This document shows, one piece after another, positions 12,389-24,549 of a DNA stretch of 64,000 nt. The stretch's first letter is position 1; each line of letters opens with the position of its first letter. The notes under the pieces are model-generated. The model saw nothing but the letters and a program-made list of their open reading frames with translations, was not told the origin of the DNA and did not search any database. The stretch is from Antitrichia curtipendula (lineage: Eukaryota; Streptophyta; Bryopsida; Hypnales; Leucodontaceae): positions 24,177,567-24,241,566 of the forward strand of contig OX579636.1 in NCBI GenBank assembly GCA_951230915.1, written 5' to 3'. The position numbers were made by a program, and so were the translations under genes.

Positions 12389-13314
12389 CACTACAAAATC
12401 CGTAGGTGTAGCTTGAAATTATGGTGTTTTGTTGAAATAATCTAGTTCAATTTTGTTGTAGATAGACCTTATTTTTTAGTGTACCAATGTACTCTCCAGA
12501 CATCATTTTTGTAATAAAATGTGTAATATTTAGCTACAATGTCGTCCTTGTAGTTGTCCATCTTCATCCATTATGTCATCTATAATTTCATCCAATCTAC
12601 AAGTTTTCATCCACTACATCAATATCTACAAATTCATCCATTGTAGTTTATTTCATCTACATATATGAAGATATCCATCTAATTTCCATAATGAAATTCA
12701 TCCATTTATTCAGTGGAATTAATCCAAAATTGACCTATAATTTATCAAAAATTGTCTTAAAATTCATTTACATATGTATATGTGTTACATTTCTACAATG
12801 ATTTTGCACTAGTTTGAAAAAATTTCATCATTGGTTTTGTAGCGCAATACCAAATGTAGTTGACATGATAATAAATGTAACAATTTTGCAATGACTTTGC
12901 AATGATAGTTTGTATTTTGTTTGCAATGTGTTGACAATTATAGTTGGTTGGAATGCATTTTCAACACTTCTCTATTGTTTTTACAATGTTTTTGTATTGT
13001 TGAACTAATTATTTTTGTAGCATCAAAATTTTAAATGAGTTGCAATATAATTAATTATTACTGCAACGACTTTGACATTTGACAATAACATTTTTTACAT
13101 GGTTTTGCATTAGAAATTCCATGGGTTTGCAATAGATTGCCAATACAAAGGCATGGATTATTTTCCCAAGACTTTTGTACTAAATTCTTTACATGTTTGC
13201 AATGGTTTTTCAATGTATTAGTTCTCTTCTAAGCTCAAAATTAACTTTCTTTTCACATCAATTCATTGCAAAAGTGTTGCAACGGTATTGCAGTGACTAC
13301 TTTTTGTAGTAGTG
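12389..13314. mobile_element. CACTA-type non-autonomous element (candidate)
   Basis: The left end reads CACTACAAAATCCGTAG. The right end reads CTACTTTTTGTAGTAGTG, whose reverse complement begins CACTACTACAAAAAGTAG. CACTA termini and AT-rich subterminal DNA fit a CACTA element. The interior repeats words like TTGCAATG and TGCAATG many times, as subterminal transposase-binding repeats do in this superfamily. The flanking triplets are CTA and GTA, so the 3-base target duplication is imperfect. No ORF is present. Confidence 0.45.
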
Positions 13315-16300
13315 GTAGTACTTAGCTTCATCATTCATGTTAGATAATAAAGTAGGAGACCTAATTCCACAAAGGCTTCTAATTATAATATCCAAGATTA
13401 ATAGCTATACATTGAAACCAATCAAAATCAAAATCATTATATTCTCATAAAGGTGAATTAAGGAAGGATGTCAACAAGTGATAAAGTCCTAACATGATAG
13501 TATACTTAGGTTGAGTGCATATTTGAATATTGGATATTAGGTGCTTGCACTATCTATGTTTTTGTCAAGCTTTTTTTATAAGTAATATCGCTTATATAAA
13601 TTTGAATAAATTTGTAATGAAGTTGAACTTTGTTTTCATTCAATTTAAATCTCTTTAAATAAATTTTAGAATATCTTACAACCTGATGGTAGTAGCTCGT
13701 GCATCTTTAACTTTTATATCATGTACCTTATATAATAAAGTTTTTACAAATGAATGTTGATTTCACCTATATTTATTTTGTAGTGAGTTATAAATTTATT
13801 TGATAATGCATGTAAATGATTTCATTTCCACCAATCACGATAAAATTTATCTTGCTCTTAAAAAATTCATTCAAGGATCTTTTACATTTTTATGATGAAT
13901 GATTGAAATGTAAGCTAAATTTATACTTGTGCAAGTTGTTGCATCTCAAAGAATCAATGCATCAAAAATACTGAAAATATCTTGATGTACACATCATAAC
14001 TTATTGATGCATCAAGCCATTGCCAGAGCACTATATGAAGTGAGTCTCACTAAAGATGTAGTAGGCTTAATACATTGTCCTAAAATAATCAAGGTTATTT
14101 CCATCATGTCCTGTCTATGAAGCACTGTAAAATAATAAAAGTGCATATGTCTTGCACATTCTCTGGAATTCTCATTGTAGATCAATTTTTTTGACTTGGA
14201 ACCTCAAGTATCATGGGATGAGAAAAATGATGTAAAAGATAAAGATATTTCAGTTCAAGATCATCGCTAAAAATTCCATTGGTCCCTATAGAATACTATA
14301 TACAACATTTTTTTAAAGTTTTATCACTTCTAGTTGACTTTTTGCTTATTCTTGCATGCCCCTCCAAAAATTCACTTCTTATACAATGATAAGGAAGGGC
14401 TAAGTTTTCCCGCCAAAAATTGTTTGCTATGCGTAACTTATTTTTCAAAGGATTAGTCACTTGTATTATAGCAGCTTATGCATTTATAGGGGCATTGGAT
14501 TCCTCATTCAAACTTAAATTTAAACTAGAGTGCCAACAATTATTTTCAAAGGTAATCAATGTTGAACATGTTTGATGTTGTATAAATATCTAATGAAGCT
14601 TGCTAATGAGATTAGTATGCATTATACATAGATAATTGGTTCCTAATCCAAAAGTCCTTTGAAATAAATAATCCAATATTTTAAAGCTCTAAATGTGTTT
14701 ATTAATATCTCATCCTAAAAGGGAAATTTTTTTTTAACTTGAAGCCCAATTTTTATTATAGGATTATAAGTTTAAATTCACCTAGTTTTATAAGTCCAAT
14801 GCTTATGACTTCCACAAGATTTTTACTAGTTGGAAACTTGCAATTTCAATTGTATATTCAATTTTGAACCTTTTTGAAGTATAATTGGAGTCTTTTTTAT
14901 CCATCTTGCGTCCAAATGAAGTAAAGCATAAACTCAAAATTAATCAAACAAAACAATATTGAACTTCATTCTCTATTTCATTTTATCTTTGACTTTCTTT
15001 TGGCCATAATATAAATTAAAATAGACTCAAATATCTTTGAAGGGTTTGAAATTGAATATATATACTTGGATTTGTGAAGTTTCAACCTGGCTAATACAAT
15101 GTGGCATGGTATAACCATAGAATGTATTAATTTCATTGATTATCAAATACACTTACAAGTAAGAAGTCAAAAAAAAAATCCAATATAAAATCTAGGCATA
15201 GACTAAATTCTTGAAGGACCACGCGGTAAGTACTAATGATAGTCAAAATTTTCAAAAATACCAAAATGCATTTTGAGTGGAACTTTGAAAAATAATTTTA
15301 TTATCATTAAGTAGAAAGAAGTTCTTAAGGACCAAGATACACTACAAGAACATAGTTCTAGAAGTCCATACAAGCCTTGGGAACTATAATGTTGTACTAT
15401 AGCTTGATATTCCAATACTTTCTTATATTAGTGAAATATCATTATTAAGCAAAAATTATAAACTACACATCCTATGTCAAAGATATATAATTGAATCTAT
15501 TATTTCAATACTCAATATTTATCAATAAATTTGAGAATTGAAATTGAAAGTTCTACCAAAAAATGATGATGGATTGATTTGATTGATTTTCAAAAGATTT
15601 TTTTCTTTTTAGTTTAGAATATTAAACTCCTATGTTATATACAGTGTGGTGGAAAAGGATTTGGAGTGAGACAATTTGATTTTGGAAAGAGATGTCATGA
15701 AGTTTCTTATCAGCCTTCAAATTTCTAATGCAAAGGTAAATAATTTCATAATTAGATTTTTATTATGAAAGTCAAAGTGAATTTATTGTGAGTAAGCCAA
15801 GTCTTTGTTGTTGTTTCAGTTGCAACAAAAAGAGGCCATCGTGGTTGATGCAGCGATGCACAAGCAAACGCATAAATTCACCAAGAAGCAATCAACACCT
15901 CAAAATGAAGAGCATGATTGCTGGATAAAAAATCCTATTCTCTTTAAAAAAAAATTAAATTTATTTATTTATTTATTTATTGAGCAAGTGTTTTTCTTTA
16001 TGTACAAGCATATTTTTTTTTCAATCATGTTATATTAAATTAAAATGTCCTACTAAAATATTTTTAAAGATTGAAAGTGCTAATTTTTATTTGTTTTTAT
16101 TAAATAAAGAAGGTTTTTGAGGGTTCTACTACCTCCAATTTTTTACAAAATTCGCCTAGTGTAGAAAAGGCTAAGGGATTGCCATTGGATGTAGAGGAGA
16201 TAATATTTAGTTTTGATTTTCTTCCTAGTTCTAATTTTCTTCTTAGTCTTACTGTCTTACTTTTAGTTCAGATTGGAGAACTCTACCGGAAATTTGGAAA

Positions 16301-17179
16301 ACAAATAATGTTACCATTAGGAAAAAAAAATGCATAGATGCACTGAGAAACGAAAAATGTATAGATGCATCAAAGAACGAAAAAATGCACGGATGCATCA
16401 AAGAATGAAAACAAGTATAATTAGATTCTTTGTGTTTCAACTCTAAAATCTTAAAGTAGGTGTTTAAATATTGTCTAACTGACCTTTCAAGCAATGGAGA
16501 AGCATTTTCTTACTATTTGCTCTAAATGTTCTTAATTCCAATTGAAAGAAAAAGGGTCTAAAATGCAGAAGCTAGTGATCTTAATATGAGAGCCCCAAAC
16601 TTCATCTTTCATTTCCAGCAACTGGCAATGAATTATAACTATCACATTGTCAGTAAAAGAATTCTTGATGGTAGATGTCATTGGACTAATTTTGACATTT
16701 TTTTTTCTAAAACTTGGTTAGAGTACAATGTATACAATAATTAGAGTTAAGGTGCATTACAATACCTGAACCATGATTATTTAATACCTCTTACTCAGAT
16801 TTTGAACCATTGATAGTCATCTGACATTGTGTTGCAAGGTTAGCGATTATAGGGGAAAGAACAATCCTTAAGCAAATTTAAACGTTATTATAGAATCCTT
16901 CTAGTTGCTCTGGAGCGGCCCTCCGAAGGCCTGAGATTTTTTGTAATGCTTCCACTCTATGCATTTCATTGAATGTATTTGCAATCTTTTTTCTATTTCT
17001 AAATGTCATAGCTCTCATTAGTTTCAAATCTTCTTTAAAAGAGGCCTTTTACAAAAGGGCCCCCGTTGAGGTAAGTTTTAGATGTGTGTTTGTGTGTATG
17101 TGTATATGTGAAGTCACATGTCATGTTATTATGTATTGTTATATATGTCATGGCATGTATTATATTTTTATTATAGATA
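13315..17179. other. Gene-poor AT-rich DNA
   Basis: Only short chance ORFs occur. A frame at 15805-16038 (beginning near QQKEAIVVDAAMHK) follows a splice-acceptor-like TTTCAG and could be a relic exon, but it has no recognisable family. A weak inverted repeat with a CACTACAAGAA start lies at 15340-15402. Confidence 0.45.
16331..16412. repeat. Three-copy 27-base tandem repeat
   Basis: Three diverged head-to-tail copies of a unit like TGCATAGATGCATCAAAGAA followed by CGAAAAA are visible. It lies in non-coding DNA. Confidence 0.65.
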
Positions 17180-18543
17180 ACAATGGGTCAATCAAGGAAG
17201 AAAGAAAGAGGCCCTATGTATTATATAAACTATATGACTATTGATCATTTCCATACAACAAGGCTCAAATTATACAGCACAACAAGGGCGAGAAGCATCA
17301 AAGATTGACATGTGTATATACAAACAAGATTCTATTCCAAAAAAAATTCATTTCTTTCAATGAAAAAACTGATACATACACATGTCAAATTTGTATATAA
17401 GTTATAGACATTAACATGGATAGGATGTTATGACATTATAGAGATGAACACGTTTTGAAATAAACAAGATTTAATATATGAAAAGTCTTGGAGGTTAGCA
17501 AAACATACCAACCCAAAGATTTCTATGACAAAATCTACAAATTGAAATTGGATGTTGAGAATTTCATCACAACCATAAAATAAGGCAACTAGAATATTGT
17601 AGATATTCTTATAATAGATGTTGTTCCAATAGAAGAGGCTCTAAGACTCTATTGTATGGCTTCTACATTAAAACAATTTGAAAAAACATCAAGCTAGGAA
17701 AAAAAAGTTGAAGGAAGTTCAATGGTGATATATTGATATATGATTTTTCCAAACATGGCCAATTGGGATGATAAGAGTTTATACTTGATGTTATAGAATG
17801 TAAGTTTTGTATGTGCATATATTTGTTTTGTAATTGAATAGAATAATTTAATTTTTGTTTAAAAGTAATTTGTATTGGTTATATGGCAATTTTGTACATC
17901 CAAATCAGAGCCTTTATGACCTTTCAAAGAGGTTTGTAAGCAAAATGATGATATATTTTTAATTGGCTTTTTCTAGATTCTGAAACTATGGCGAGATTTG
18001 ACAAAATACTTTGTAATAAAGGACTTCCAACTGGAGAAAATAGATTTGCCAAAACACCTTTCACGTCTTTTTCAATCACAAGAAATTATAAGTGCCATCT
18101 TCATGATGATTCTAATGATAATGGCTATGGGATAATAATTTGGCTATATCTAGGTATGATAATTTTTGTTTTTAAATCATATATTTGTAAAATATGTATT
18201 AAATTGAGATTCATTTTTTTTTAGTGTTTATTATATAAAAAAATTAGAATATTGTGTAGACAATGGACTTGACATCAAAGATTTTTTGACAATTTGGTTG
18301 TTGCAGTATCATATTTGACTTTTACTATGGAATAGAATTGTTGTTGTGCTAAATTGTAACAAAACAAATCATTCTATGACTAAGAAGAAATATGTAGGAG
18401 CTTTTGGGATGGCATTTATGATGAAGCGTACTTTCATCACACAATTGAAAAAGGTTTCAGAGAAACTTGAAAGTGAAATCACCTTCAATTTTTACAAAAT
18501 AGTATTCAAATACAAGGAAGAAAAAATAATTATATTGCTCTAA
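17180..18543 (+). pseudogene. Decayed TET/JBP-like 2OG-Fe(II) dioxygenase gene
   Basis: The clearest coding remnant is at about 17988-18160. It reads PFTSFSITRNYKCHLHDDS then NDNGYGIIIW, the H-x-D iron-binding strand of a double-stranded beta-helix dioxygenase. It aligns almost residue for residue with FTTMGATLNFYVGPHCDET / DCGFGAIAW in the pseudogene at 46 kb. A later piece (18350-18480) reads TNHSMTKKKYVGAFGMAFMM then KRTF and matches the distal-histidine segment of that copy (IKHQTIQNHRYPQLGLALAV). The frame for the strands between them (near 18300-18350) is interrupted by stops. An upstream start-like MGQSRKKERGP at about 17181 may be the old N-terminus, since the 46-kb copy starts MTRSKKNKS. 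Enzymes of this fold oxidise 5-methylcytosine or thymine in DNA, and in fungi many TET/JBP genes ride on transposons. The subfamily is inference; the pairing with the other copy is seen directly. Confidence 0.5.
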
Positions 18544-18545
18544 AA

Positions 18546-20173
18546 AAATATTATTTCATCATTTTCATTACATGTGATTGTTCATAATATAATTACTTAT
18601 ATGTGTAGATTAAAAAATATTTTCCAACAAAATTATTTGATTGCAAAATATTTTTTAAGGTCATCATGTTACAACTCCATTTTATCCTTAGTATTTAGAA
18701 GAATATTATGAAGATTTCATTTCTTATACTATTGCATTTCATATTATTTTGGTATACTTGTGTATTTTTTTAGTTTATATTAATGTATTGTTGTTTTTAA
18801 ATCCTTGTATTTTCTGATATTTATTGATTGTTTCAATGTTTGTCTATTCCTTAAAAAAATGAATAGAATTGTACATATTATTATGGTGATGTTGACACTT
18901 TTGTTGACACTTTTGTTGTATCATTGGTTAGAAGTCATAATTATATTTTAATATTAATAAATTCAAATTACAATGCCCTTCAATTGTTACATAGAATAAT
19001 AATCTTCAACTTAAATAACATAATGTTTGTTGGTGTATTTAATAAGGCAATTTCCAATGACAATAGCATAGTTTTCAACTACCATAATAGTTATGTTTTG
19101 AACTAAAAATTCAAATTTAATTACAATGTATAATAAAAACAACTATAGTATAAAGACATGTATCAGCTATCACAATTCAATTTTGACGATGATGTTTACT
19201 AGATGGCTAGAGAACATGTTGGGAATGTACATTGTTTTTGTAGAGATGTTACAATTTTTCTTAACCATAATGTCACCTATTCTTAAATTTTAAATTGTAG
19301 AATTTTTTGTAATTGTTTGGCAATTTTTTGAGGCAACAAGGTGATGGAAAAGAAAAATTATGGATACTCATGGAGAATTTGTAAATGTTACGAATGTAGA
19401 TATTGTTAAGAGTATACAATTCTCTCCAAATGATTATAATGACTCCCAAGTTTAAGTGAGTGTAGAGGTAAACATCTTCTTTATAGAGATTTGCAACTTT
19501 GCAAGACCACAAGCTTTAATTTAATTATGATTTTTGGATAAAGCTTCAATGGTCAATGTAACAATCTAATGTGTATATTTTTTGTAAACAACACATTGTA
19601 TATGAATCATCACAACAAGCATTTTACAGTCATTTTCAAGTAAGAAAATTCAATCCATGTAAAACTACTTATTTGTTAAGTTAAAATATTTTTGCATTTT
19701 ATCCAAAACAATTTAAATTATATCAATGGAATGATGGAGTTGTGAATGAAATTGACCACTAATATGACATTGTAATCACTATCATTGTCCATTATATTTC
19801 TTTCTAAAGCATGCTACCAGCTCAAAGAAGTCATTCTCATGTTAAAAACATTGTATTCAAATATTATTTTATTCAATATTGGTAGCAAGATTTTTTATAT
19901 CAATATATTTGACAAATGCTAGTAACTTTATCTTCATGTATTGTTTATGATATTACTCTATATTGAGAAACTAATTTGTTGACAAGAAATTTAATATGCT
20001 ATTTCATTTTTAATGAGTGAGGAAAATAATTGTCGAGGATGCATGATGGCATGTTTTATGTTGTATTGTAGATCAATATGGACAACAATATGTGTGGCCA
20101 AATTATGAACTGAGCTATAAACCACAAATTCATTCAATGCAACAGGGGTTGGATACTAGATTTTTTCTAATGT
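18546..20173. other. AT-rich intergenic DNA
   Basis: I see no gene or delimited repeat. Short ORFs here have biased AT-rich composition and no family resemblance. Confidence 0.5.
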
Positions 20174-20357
20174 CACTATAAGAAACCCGTGTTTTTTTTG
20201 ACGTCCACAATTTGGACATCCATTTTTTTGGACATCAAACATAACATTAGGATGCTAATTTTGACATCAAAACTAGCATCTTAATTTTATGTTTGATGTC
20301 CAAAAAAGTGGACGTCCAAATTGTGGACGTCAAAAAAAACACGGGTTTCTTCTAGTA
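20174..20357. mobile_element. Palindromic CACTA-type MITE
   Basis: The 184-base element is nearly a complete palindrome. It starts CACTATAAGAAACCCGTG and ends CACGGGTTTCTTCTAGTA, with inner arms carrying GACGTCCACAATTTGGAC-like blocks in opposite orientation. It is flanked by TGT on both sides, the 3-base target duplication expected for CACTA elements. The last base is A where G would restore the CACTA end. Transcribed, it would fold into a long hairpin. Confidence 0.75.
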
Positions 20358-23300
20358 TGTATTCAAATGAAAACTTCAACAATTTTGCACCTCTATATGG
20401 AATTCCATCTCAAAATGTGGTCATTAAAGGCTTTTGTCATGTGCAAGTGATAGAAATGGGAGGTGAAAATCATCATGGTGATTGGCCAAAGATGCACAAT
20501 GCAAACCAATCAACGCATGAACTTATTCAAAAATCATCATTCCATGTAGAATCTTGTGAAAATCCTCAACCACAACTTTTATTGACAAGGTCACATGCCA
20601 TTAGTGTAGAGCAGTTTTAGTAAGAACATTCTAAAGAAAAAAAACTTGAAAAAGAGCAACATAGTGGAGGCAATCAACAACATTCAATTAGTAGTTCTTT
20701 ATCGTCATGTGGAAATGAGAATAATATTAAACATGGAAAAACAATTCAAACACCTTTGGAGGTATATCAATCACCACCTCCAAATTTGGAAGAAAATCAC
20801 CAAAGATCACATCTAAGCGACAATATACACGTCAAAAAAGATATTGCAAAGCATAGTGGATTTCAAGTATAAATACATTCAACAATGTCATTGCAGTTCA
20901 CACGTAGTTCACAATGTGACATCGAGGATTAAAGTAAGTCGAAATTTTTTTAATCATTATCCGAGCAAAAAGTTATAAGAGAAGAGGAGAAATAATATTT
21001 GAAGGAAGTTAAATAATTTTACATGGAAGGATACCGCATGTAGGAGTATTGCAAGATGAAAATGGCAACGTTCTTTGCTACAAGTCTCACTTTATAAATA
21101 CATTAAAGTTGACTTGCAGTCTAAATTTTTGTCTATTCCGCAAACACCCATGACTATAGTATAGGGGTTCAATATCCAAGGAATGATCAATTAGTATAAT
21201 GTATTGTGATTGAAGTAACATTTACAAATAGAAATGTTTCAAAATTTGATTCTAATGAAAAGTATAAGTAAATTAGCGCTTAGTTTTAGGTAAGAATTCA
21301 TTCTCTTATTCTGTAGCTAATTTCCATCCAATACTCATGGATACAACAAACAATTATATAATCCCCGTCTTATTTTAATATGAGTTCAAGCAAGAAATAC
21401 GCTTAAACAAGGATAAACATAACACATAGCTTTAAGCACAATAGTATCCATTTCCTGTTGCAATTGCTTAAGGCATAGACTCACAATAATCGCTTAAAGT
21501 GTCTCTCAATCATTCAACATATCATGTTAGTACTTTTCTATCATTAAACAATTACAAGTCTTTACACACTATAAAAAAATCACGTTTTTGGTGATGTTTT
21601 TTCAGTAACGTGCAATGTTTGATAAAACATGAAGATACTGGAGGATATCTAGTCTAATAAGGTAAATTTTTGTGGATGTTGCAAAAAACATTAGCACGTT
21701 ACTGTAAATCCAAGTTGATGTTATCATTGATGCTGACGTTTTATTTGATATGACTAAAGCCATATTGATGTATTTCACAACGTCCAAAAAAATATAGACT
21801 GCTACATCAACAAGAAGAACAATTTTGACTATGGGTAAGTTAGTAAAAATTACTTTGGTCTATAATAAAATATTGACCATGTGTGAAAAATTTAGGGGAA
21901 GGGTAGCCATTTGGCATGTTTTACAAAAAAAGGGAAATTGATGGATGTATATTATGGATGAAAAGAAATGGTCTTTATAAAAGTGGGGTGGTAGGAAGTG
22001 AGACAATCTATATGGGATATGTAAAGCAAGAATTGTGTTAAATATAAAATGTGTGAAACAACATGATCAAGATATCTGAAACAACATTGAGATGTTTGAA
22101 ACAACGTTGAAACTTACAAGAGTCAATTTTTCATATTCTAGTTATCCCATATTTTTTGTCTCACTATGGACGGACAATGGATATAAATGGGACTTCTCAG
22201 TCCTTAATTCTCACTAACATTAATGAAGAAATTCCTTCATTTGGCCATAAAAAATTCTCTTGATGATAAATAGTAAATATTTTTTAATTCTTGTTGAATT
22301 CAACAACTGTTCTTGTTCATTTTATTTTCAAAACAATATTTTCTACTGACCTTAATCTACAGGTATGGTATGGAGCAATCAATGTCCTCAAAAATGTCTA
22401 TCTAAACGTCTAAATTGACGTTTCAAAAAGAAATATTAAAATTCTTAAATGGCATGAAAGTGTGCTAATAAAACATGCTACATCAGATTTTGGTGGGTCC
22501 ACGTCACTTTTTCCCGCATCTACGTCATAGACCACGTTACCAACAAACCGGATGAATTTTTTTCCTACATGGCACTGCCCACCCACATGGCGCTTACATG
22601 GCATTGAGCTATCCACCAAATGGTGCATCATGGGAACCTTGGAAGGCTATGTTTTTAAGGATGTCATAATAAAACAAGGTAAAATACAATAGCCTTTTTA
22701 GTTACATTCAAAATTTAATTTTGTAATTTCATAGCCAAAATGAGGATAAATTGGCAATCTTAACAAAAATATCCAGTTAATTTGAATTTTCTTCTCGAAT
22801 CACAACACCAAATGAAAATTAAAAAATTCACTTGAGTCAACAAATCAGGATGATCTTATACAAGATATAAAATAAGTTAAAATAATACCAAAATTTATAA
22901 ATCAAATAGATTAAAAAAAAATGCAAAGCAAATGTACTCAGTAATTAGACAAAAGACATGAGACTCAAGATAATTTTCAAGCATGATCCTTTCTTCCAAA
23001 CTAAACAAATACATCAAAAATTTCAAAGTTCTACAACTCTCTTATTGAATGTGAAAAACATGGAATTCTGATTAAAAACCACTGTCCCTTGTTCCAACTA
23101 CATTGCATTGCACCATGTGGCAATGACATGGTTATGATTGAATTGACATTCAAAGTATCACCAACTTGAACCCTTACAAGTTCGTGAAGCCCCATTTAAA
23201 TTGTAGCATGATATTTTTTTGTATTTGAAGTACAAGGTGCATGCATTGAAATATATAACAATTACAATTACAAAAGTTTGTATTCATGTTGAATTGGATT

Positions 23301-23650
23301 CAATGACACATGCCACTTCCAATTTAGATTATTATTGCACCTTTTACATACGTAAGAAGTTGCAAAATGGTCACGTATTCTACATACACAGTGCCGTATT
23401 TGACCATGGTAAAAATTCACATACTAAAATGACCTCCAAATGAACAATGTTAGTTTTCAATTCAAAGGTTTTTTTTCTTGGCATGTTTCAATACATACAT
23501 CATATCCCAAGAATAAAAATACACGATCGTATATACGGTATCCAACAGACCGTACATATGGTCATACAAGAAAATAACCGGGAAATAAACGCGCTCTCCC
23601 GACGTTCCGTTTACAAGTCGGGAATGCAGTCATTGCGGCATGTACTCGCT
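20358..23650. other. Gene-poor AT-rich DNA
   Basis: No gene is supported. An ORF running from 20321 (inside the MITE) to 20620 contains MYSNENFNNFAPLYGIPSQN but has no recognised family; it may be an old exon. Bases 22480-22610 carry ACGT-rich words (CCACGTCA, CTACGTCA, ACATGGCAC) like those inside the CACTA elements at 35-38 kb and may be a fragment of one. Confidence 0.45.
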
Positions 23651-24030
23651 GAATCTGCGCTGTTAGTGTTTGAGTCGTGATCGTAGTGCAGTGAAGGCGG
23701 ATTTGATGTACGAGAGCCTTGGCGAGCGCTATCACGATTTCGATTCCAGGTGAGGATTGAAAGAGACAGAAGCGCGTTCAAATACCAAGCTGGCCTCCCT
23801 TACGCGGAGTAGTTGTATCTCTTGAAAGTAGCTTTCACTGTTTAATCGCGCTAGTCTGTCAATGTATCCCGCACTTAGGCAGCATCCACCTGACTTTAAT
23901 TTTGAAGTGAAGCAGGCCACTGTTAGAAGTATATCGAGAGTCTTCACGTCGCACGAACAGGAGATTTGGACCGAAGGAACTTTCGAGCGTTCGTGGGATC
24001 AATTGGGAACAATAAACATTTCGATCTAAG
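23651..24030 (+). repeat. Upstream copy of duplicated laccase promoter region
   Basis: This 380-base block is matched by 24101-24486, about 450 bases further on. Shared landmarks in the same order include GAATCTGCGCTGTTAGT, CTTGAAAGTA, GCGCTAG/GGCCT, GCTTAGTCAGCATCCA-like text, CTTTAATTT, TCGAGAGTCT and GGAACT. The block is richer in G and C than the DNA to its left. Because it sits beside an intact laccase, it is probably a second copy of that gene's promoter and leader. Confidence 0.7.
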
Positions 24031-24100
24031 GTTCGTTTCTCATCACTGAAATTGAAGTGTTTTGCAAGGCCTTTGTGCTTGAAAATATATTGTAGTCAGT

Positions 24101-24486
24101 GAATCTCCGCTGTTAGTAAATTAATATTGTAAATCATAGTGCACTCTAGAGGAATTTGATAGAAAAGAGCTTAGCAGACTGCACGTCGAAGATTTCAATA
24201 TTTCGGACATACGAGGTGACAAGAAGCATGGGCGAGTTCGATTAAATTGTTAAATGCCCGGGGAAACGCCTCCCGTCTGCCGAAGAGCTATTTCCCTTGA
24301 AAGTACAAGTCATAAGTGATTGCGCTGGCCTCTTAATGTGTCCCCGCGCTTAGTCAGCATCCAGTTAACTTTAATTTCGTAGTGAAATAGGGCACTGCTG
24401 GAGGTTAGTCGAGAGTCTGCAAGTAGTTTCGGGCATGAGAATTGGACTGAAGGAACGCTCTCGGATAAATAAGAATTTCGTTTAAG
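24101..24486 (+). promoter_or_regulatory. Proximal copy of duplicated region: laccase promoter/leader
   Basis: This copy lies immediately upstream of the laccase start at 24550. A TATA-like GATAAATAAG at 24464-24473 sits about 80 bases before the ATG, and the distal copy has AATAAACAT at the equivalent place. The distance suits a short leader, but the transcription start is not known. Confidence 0.45.
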
Positions 24487-24549
24487 ACCACTCCAACCGC
24501 GCCGTGTCATTGAACGCAGCACCTCACAGAGGTCAGGATTCACGACAAT

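Noticed and set aside
15340..15402. Possible mini-MITE starting CACTACAAGAACATAGTTC
   Set aside because: The partner arm (GAACTATAATGTTGTACTATAG) matches only partly and no target duplication was found.
21569..21800. CACTATAAAAAAATCACG looking like a CACTA end
   Set aside because: No matching inverted end could be found within the following kilobase.
23219..23680. Two ORFs of 74 and 77 codons upstream of the laccase
   Set aside because: No family resemblance, and the second runs into the duplicated promoter block.
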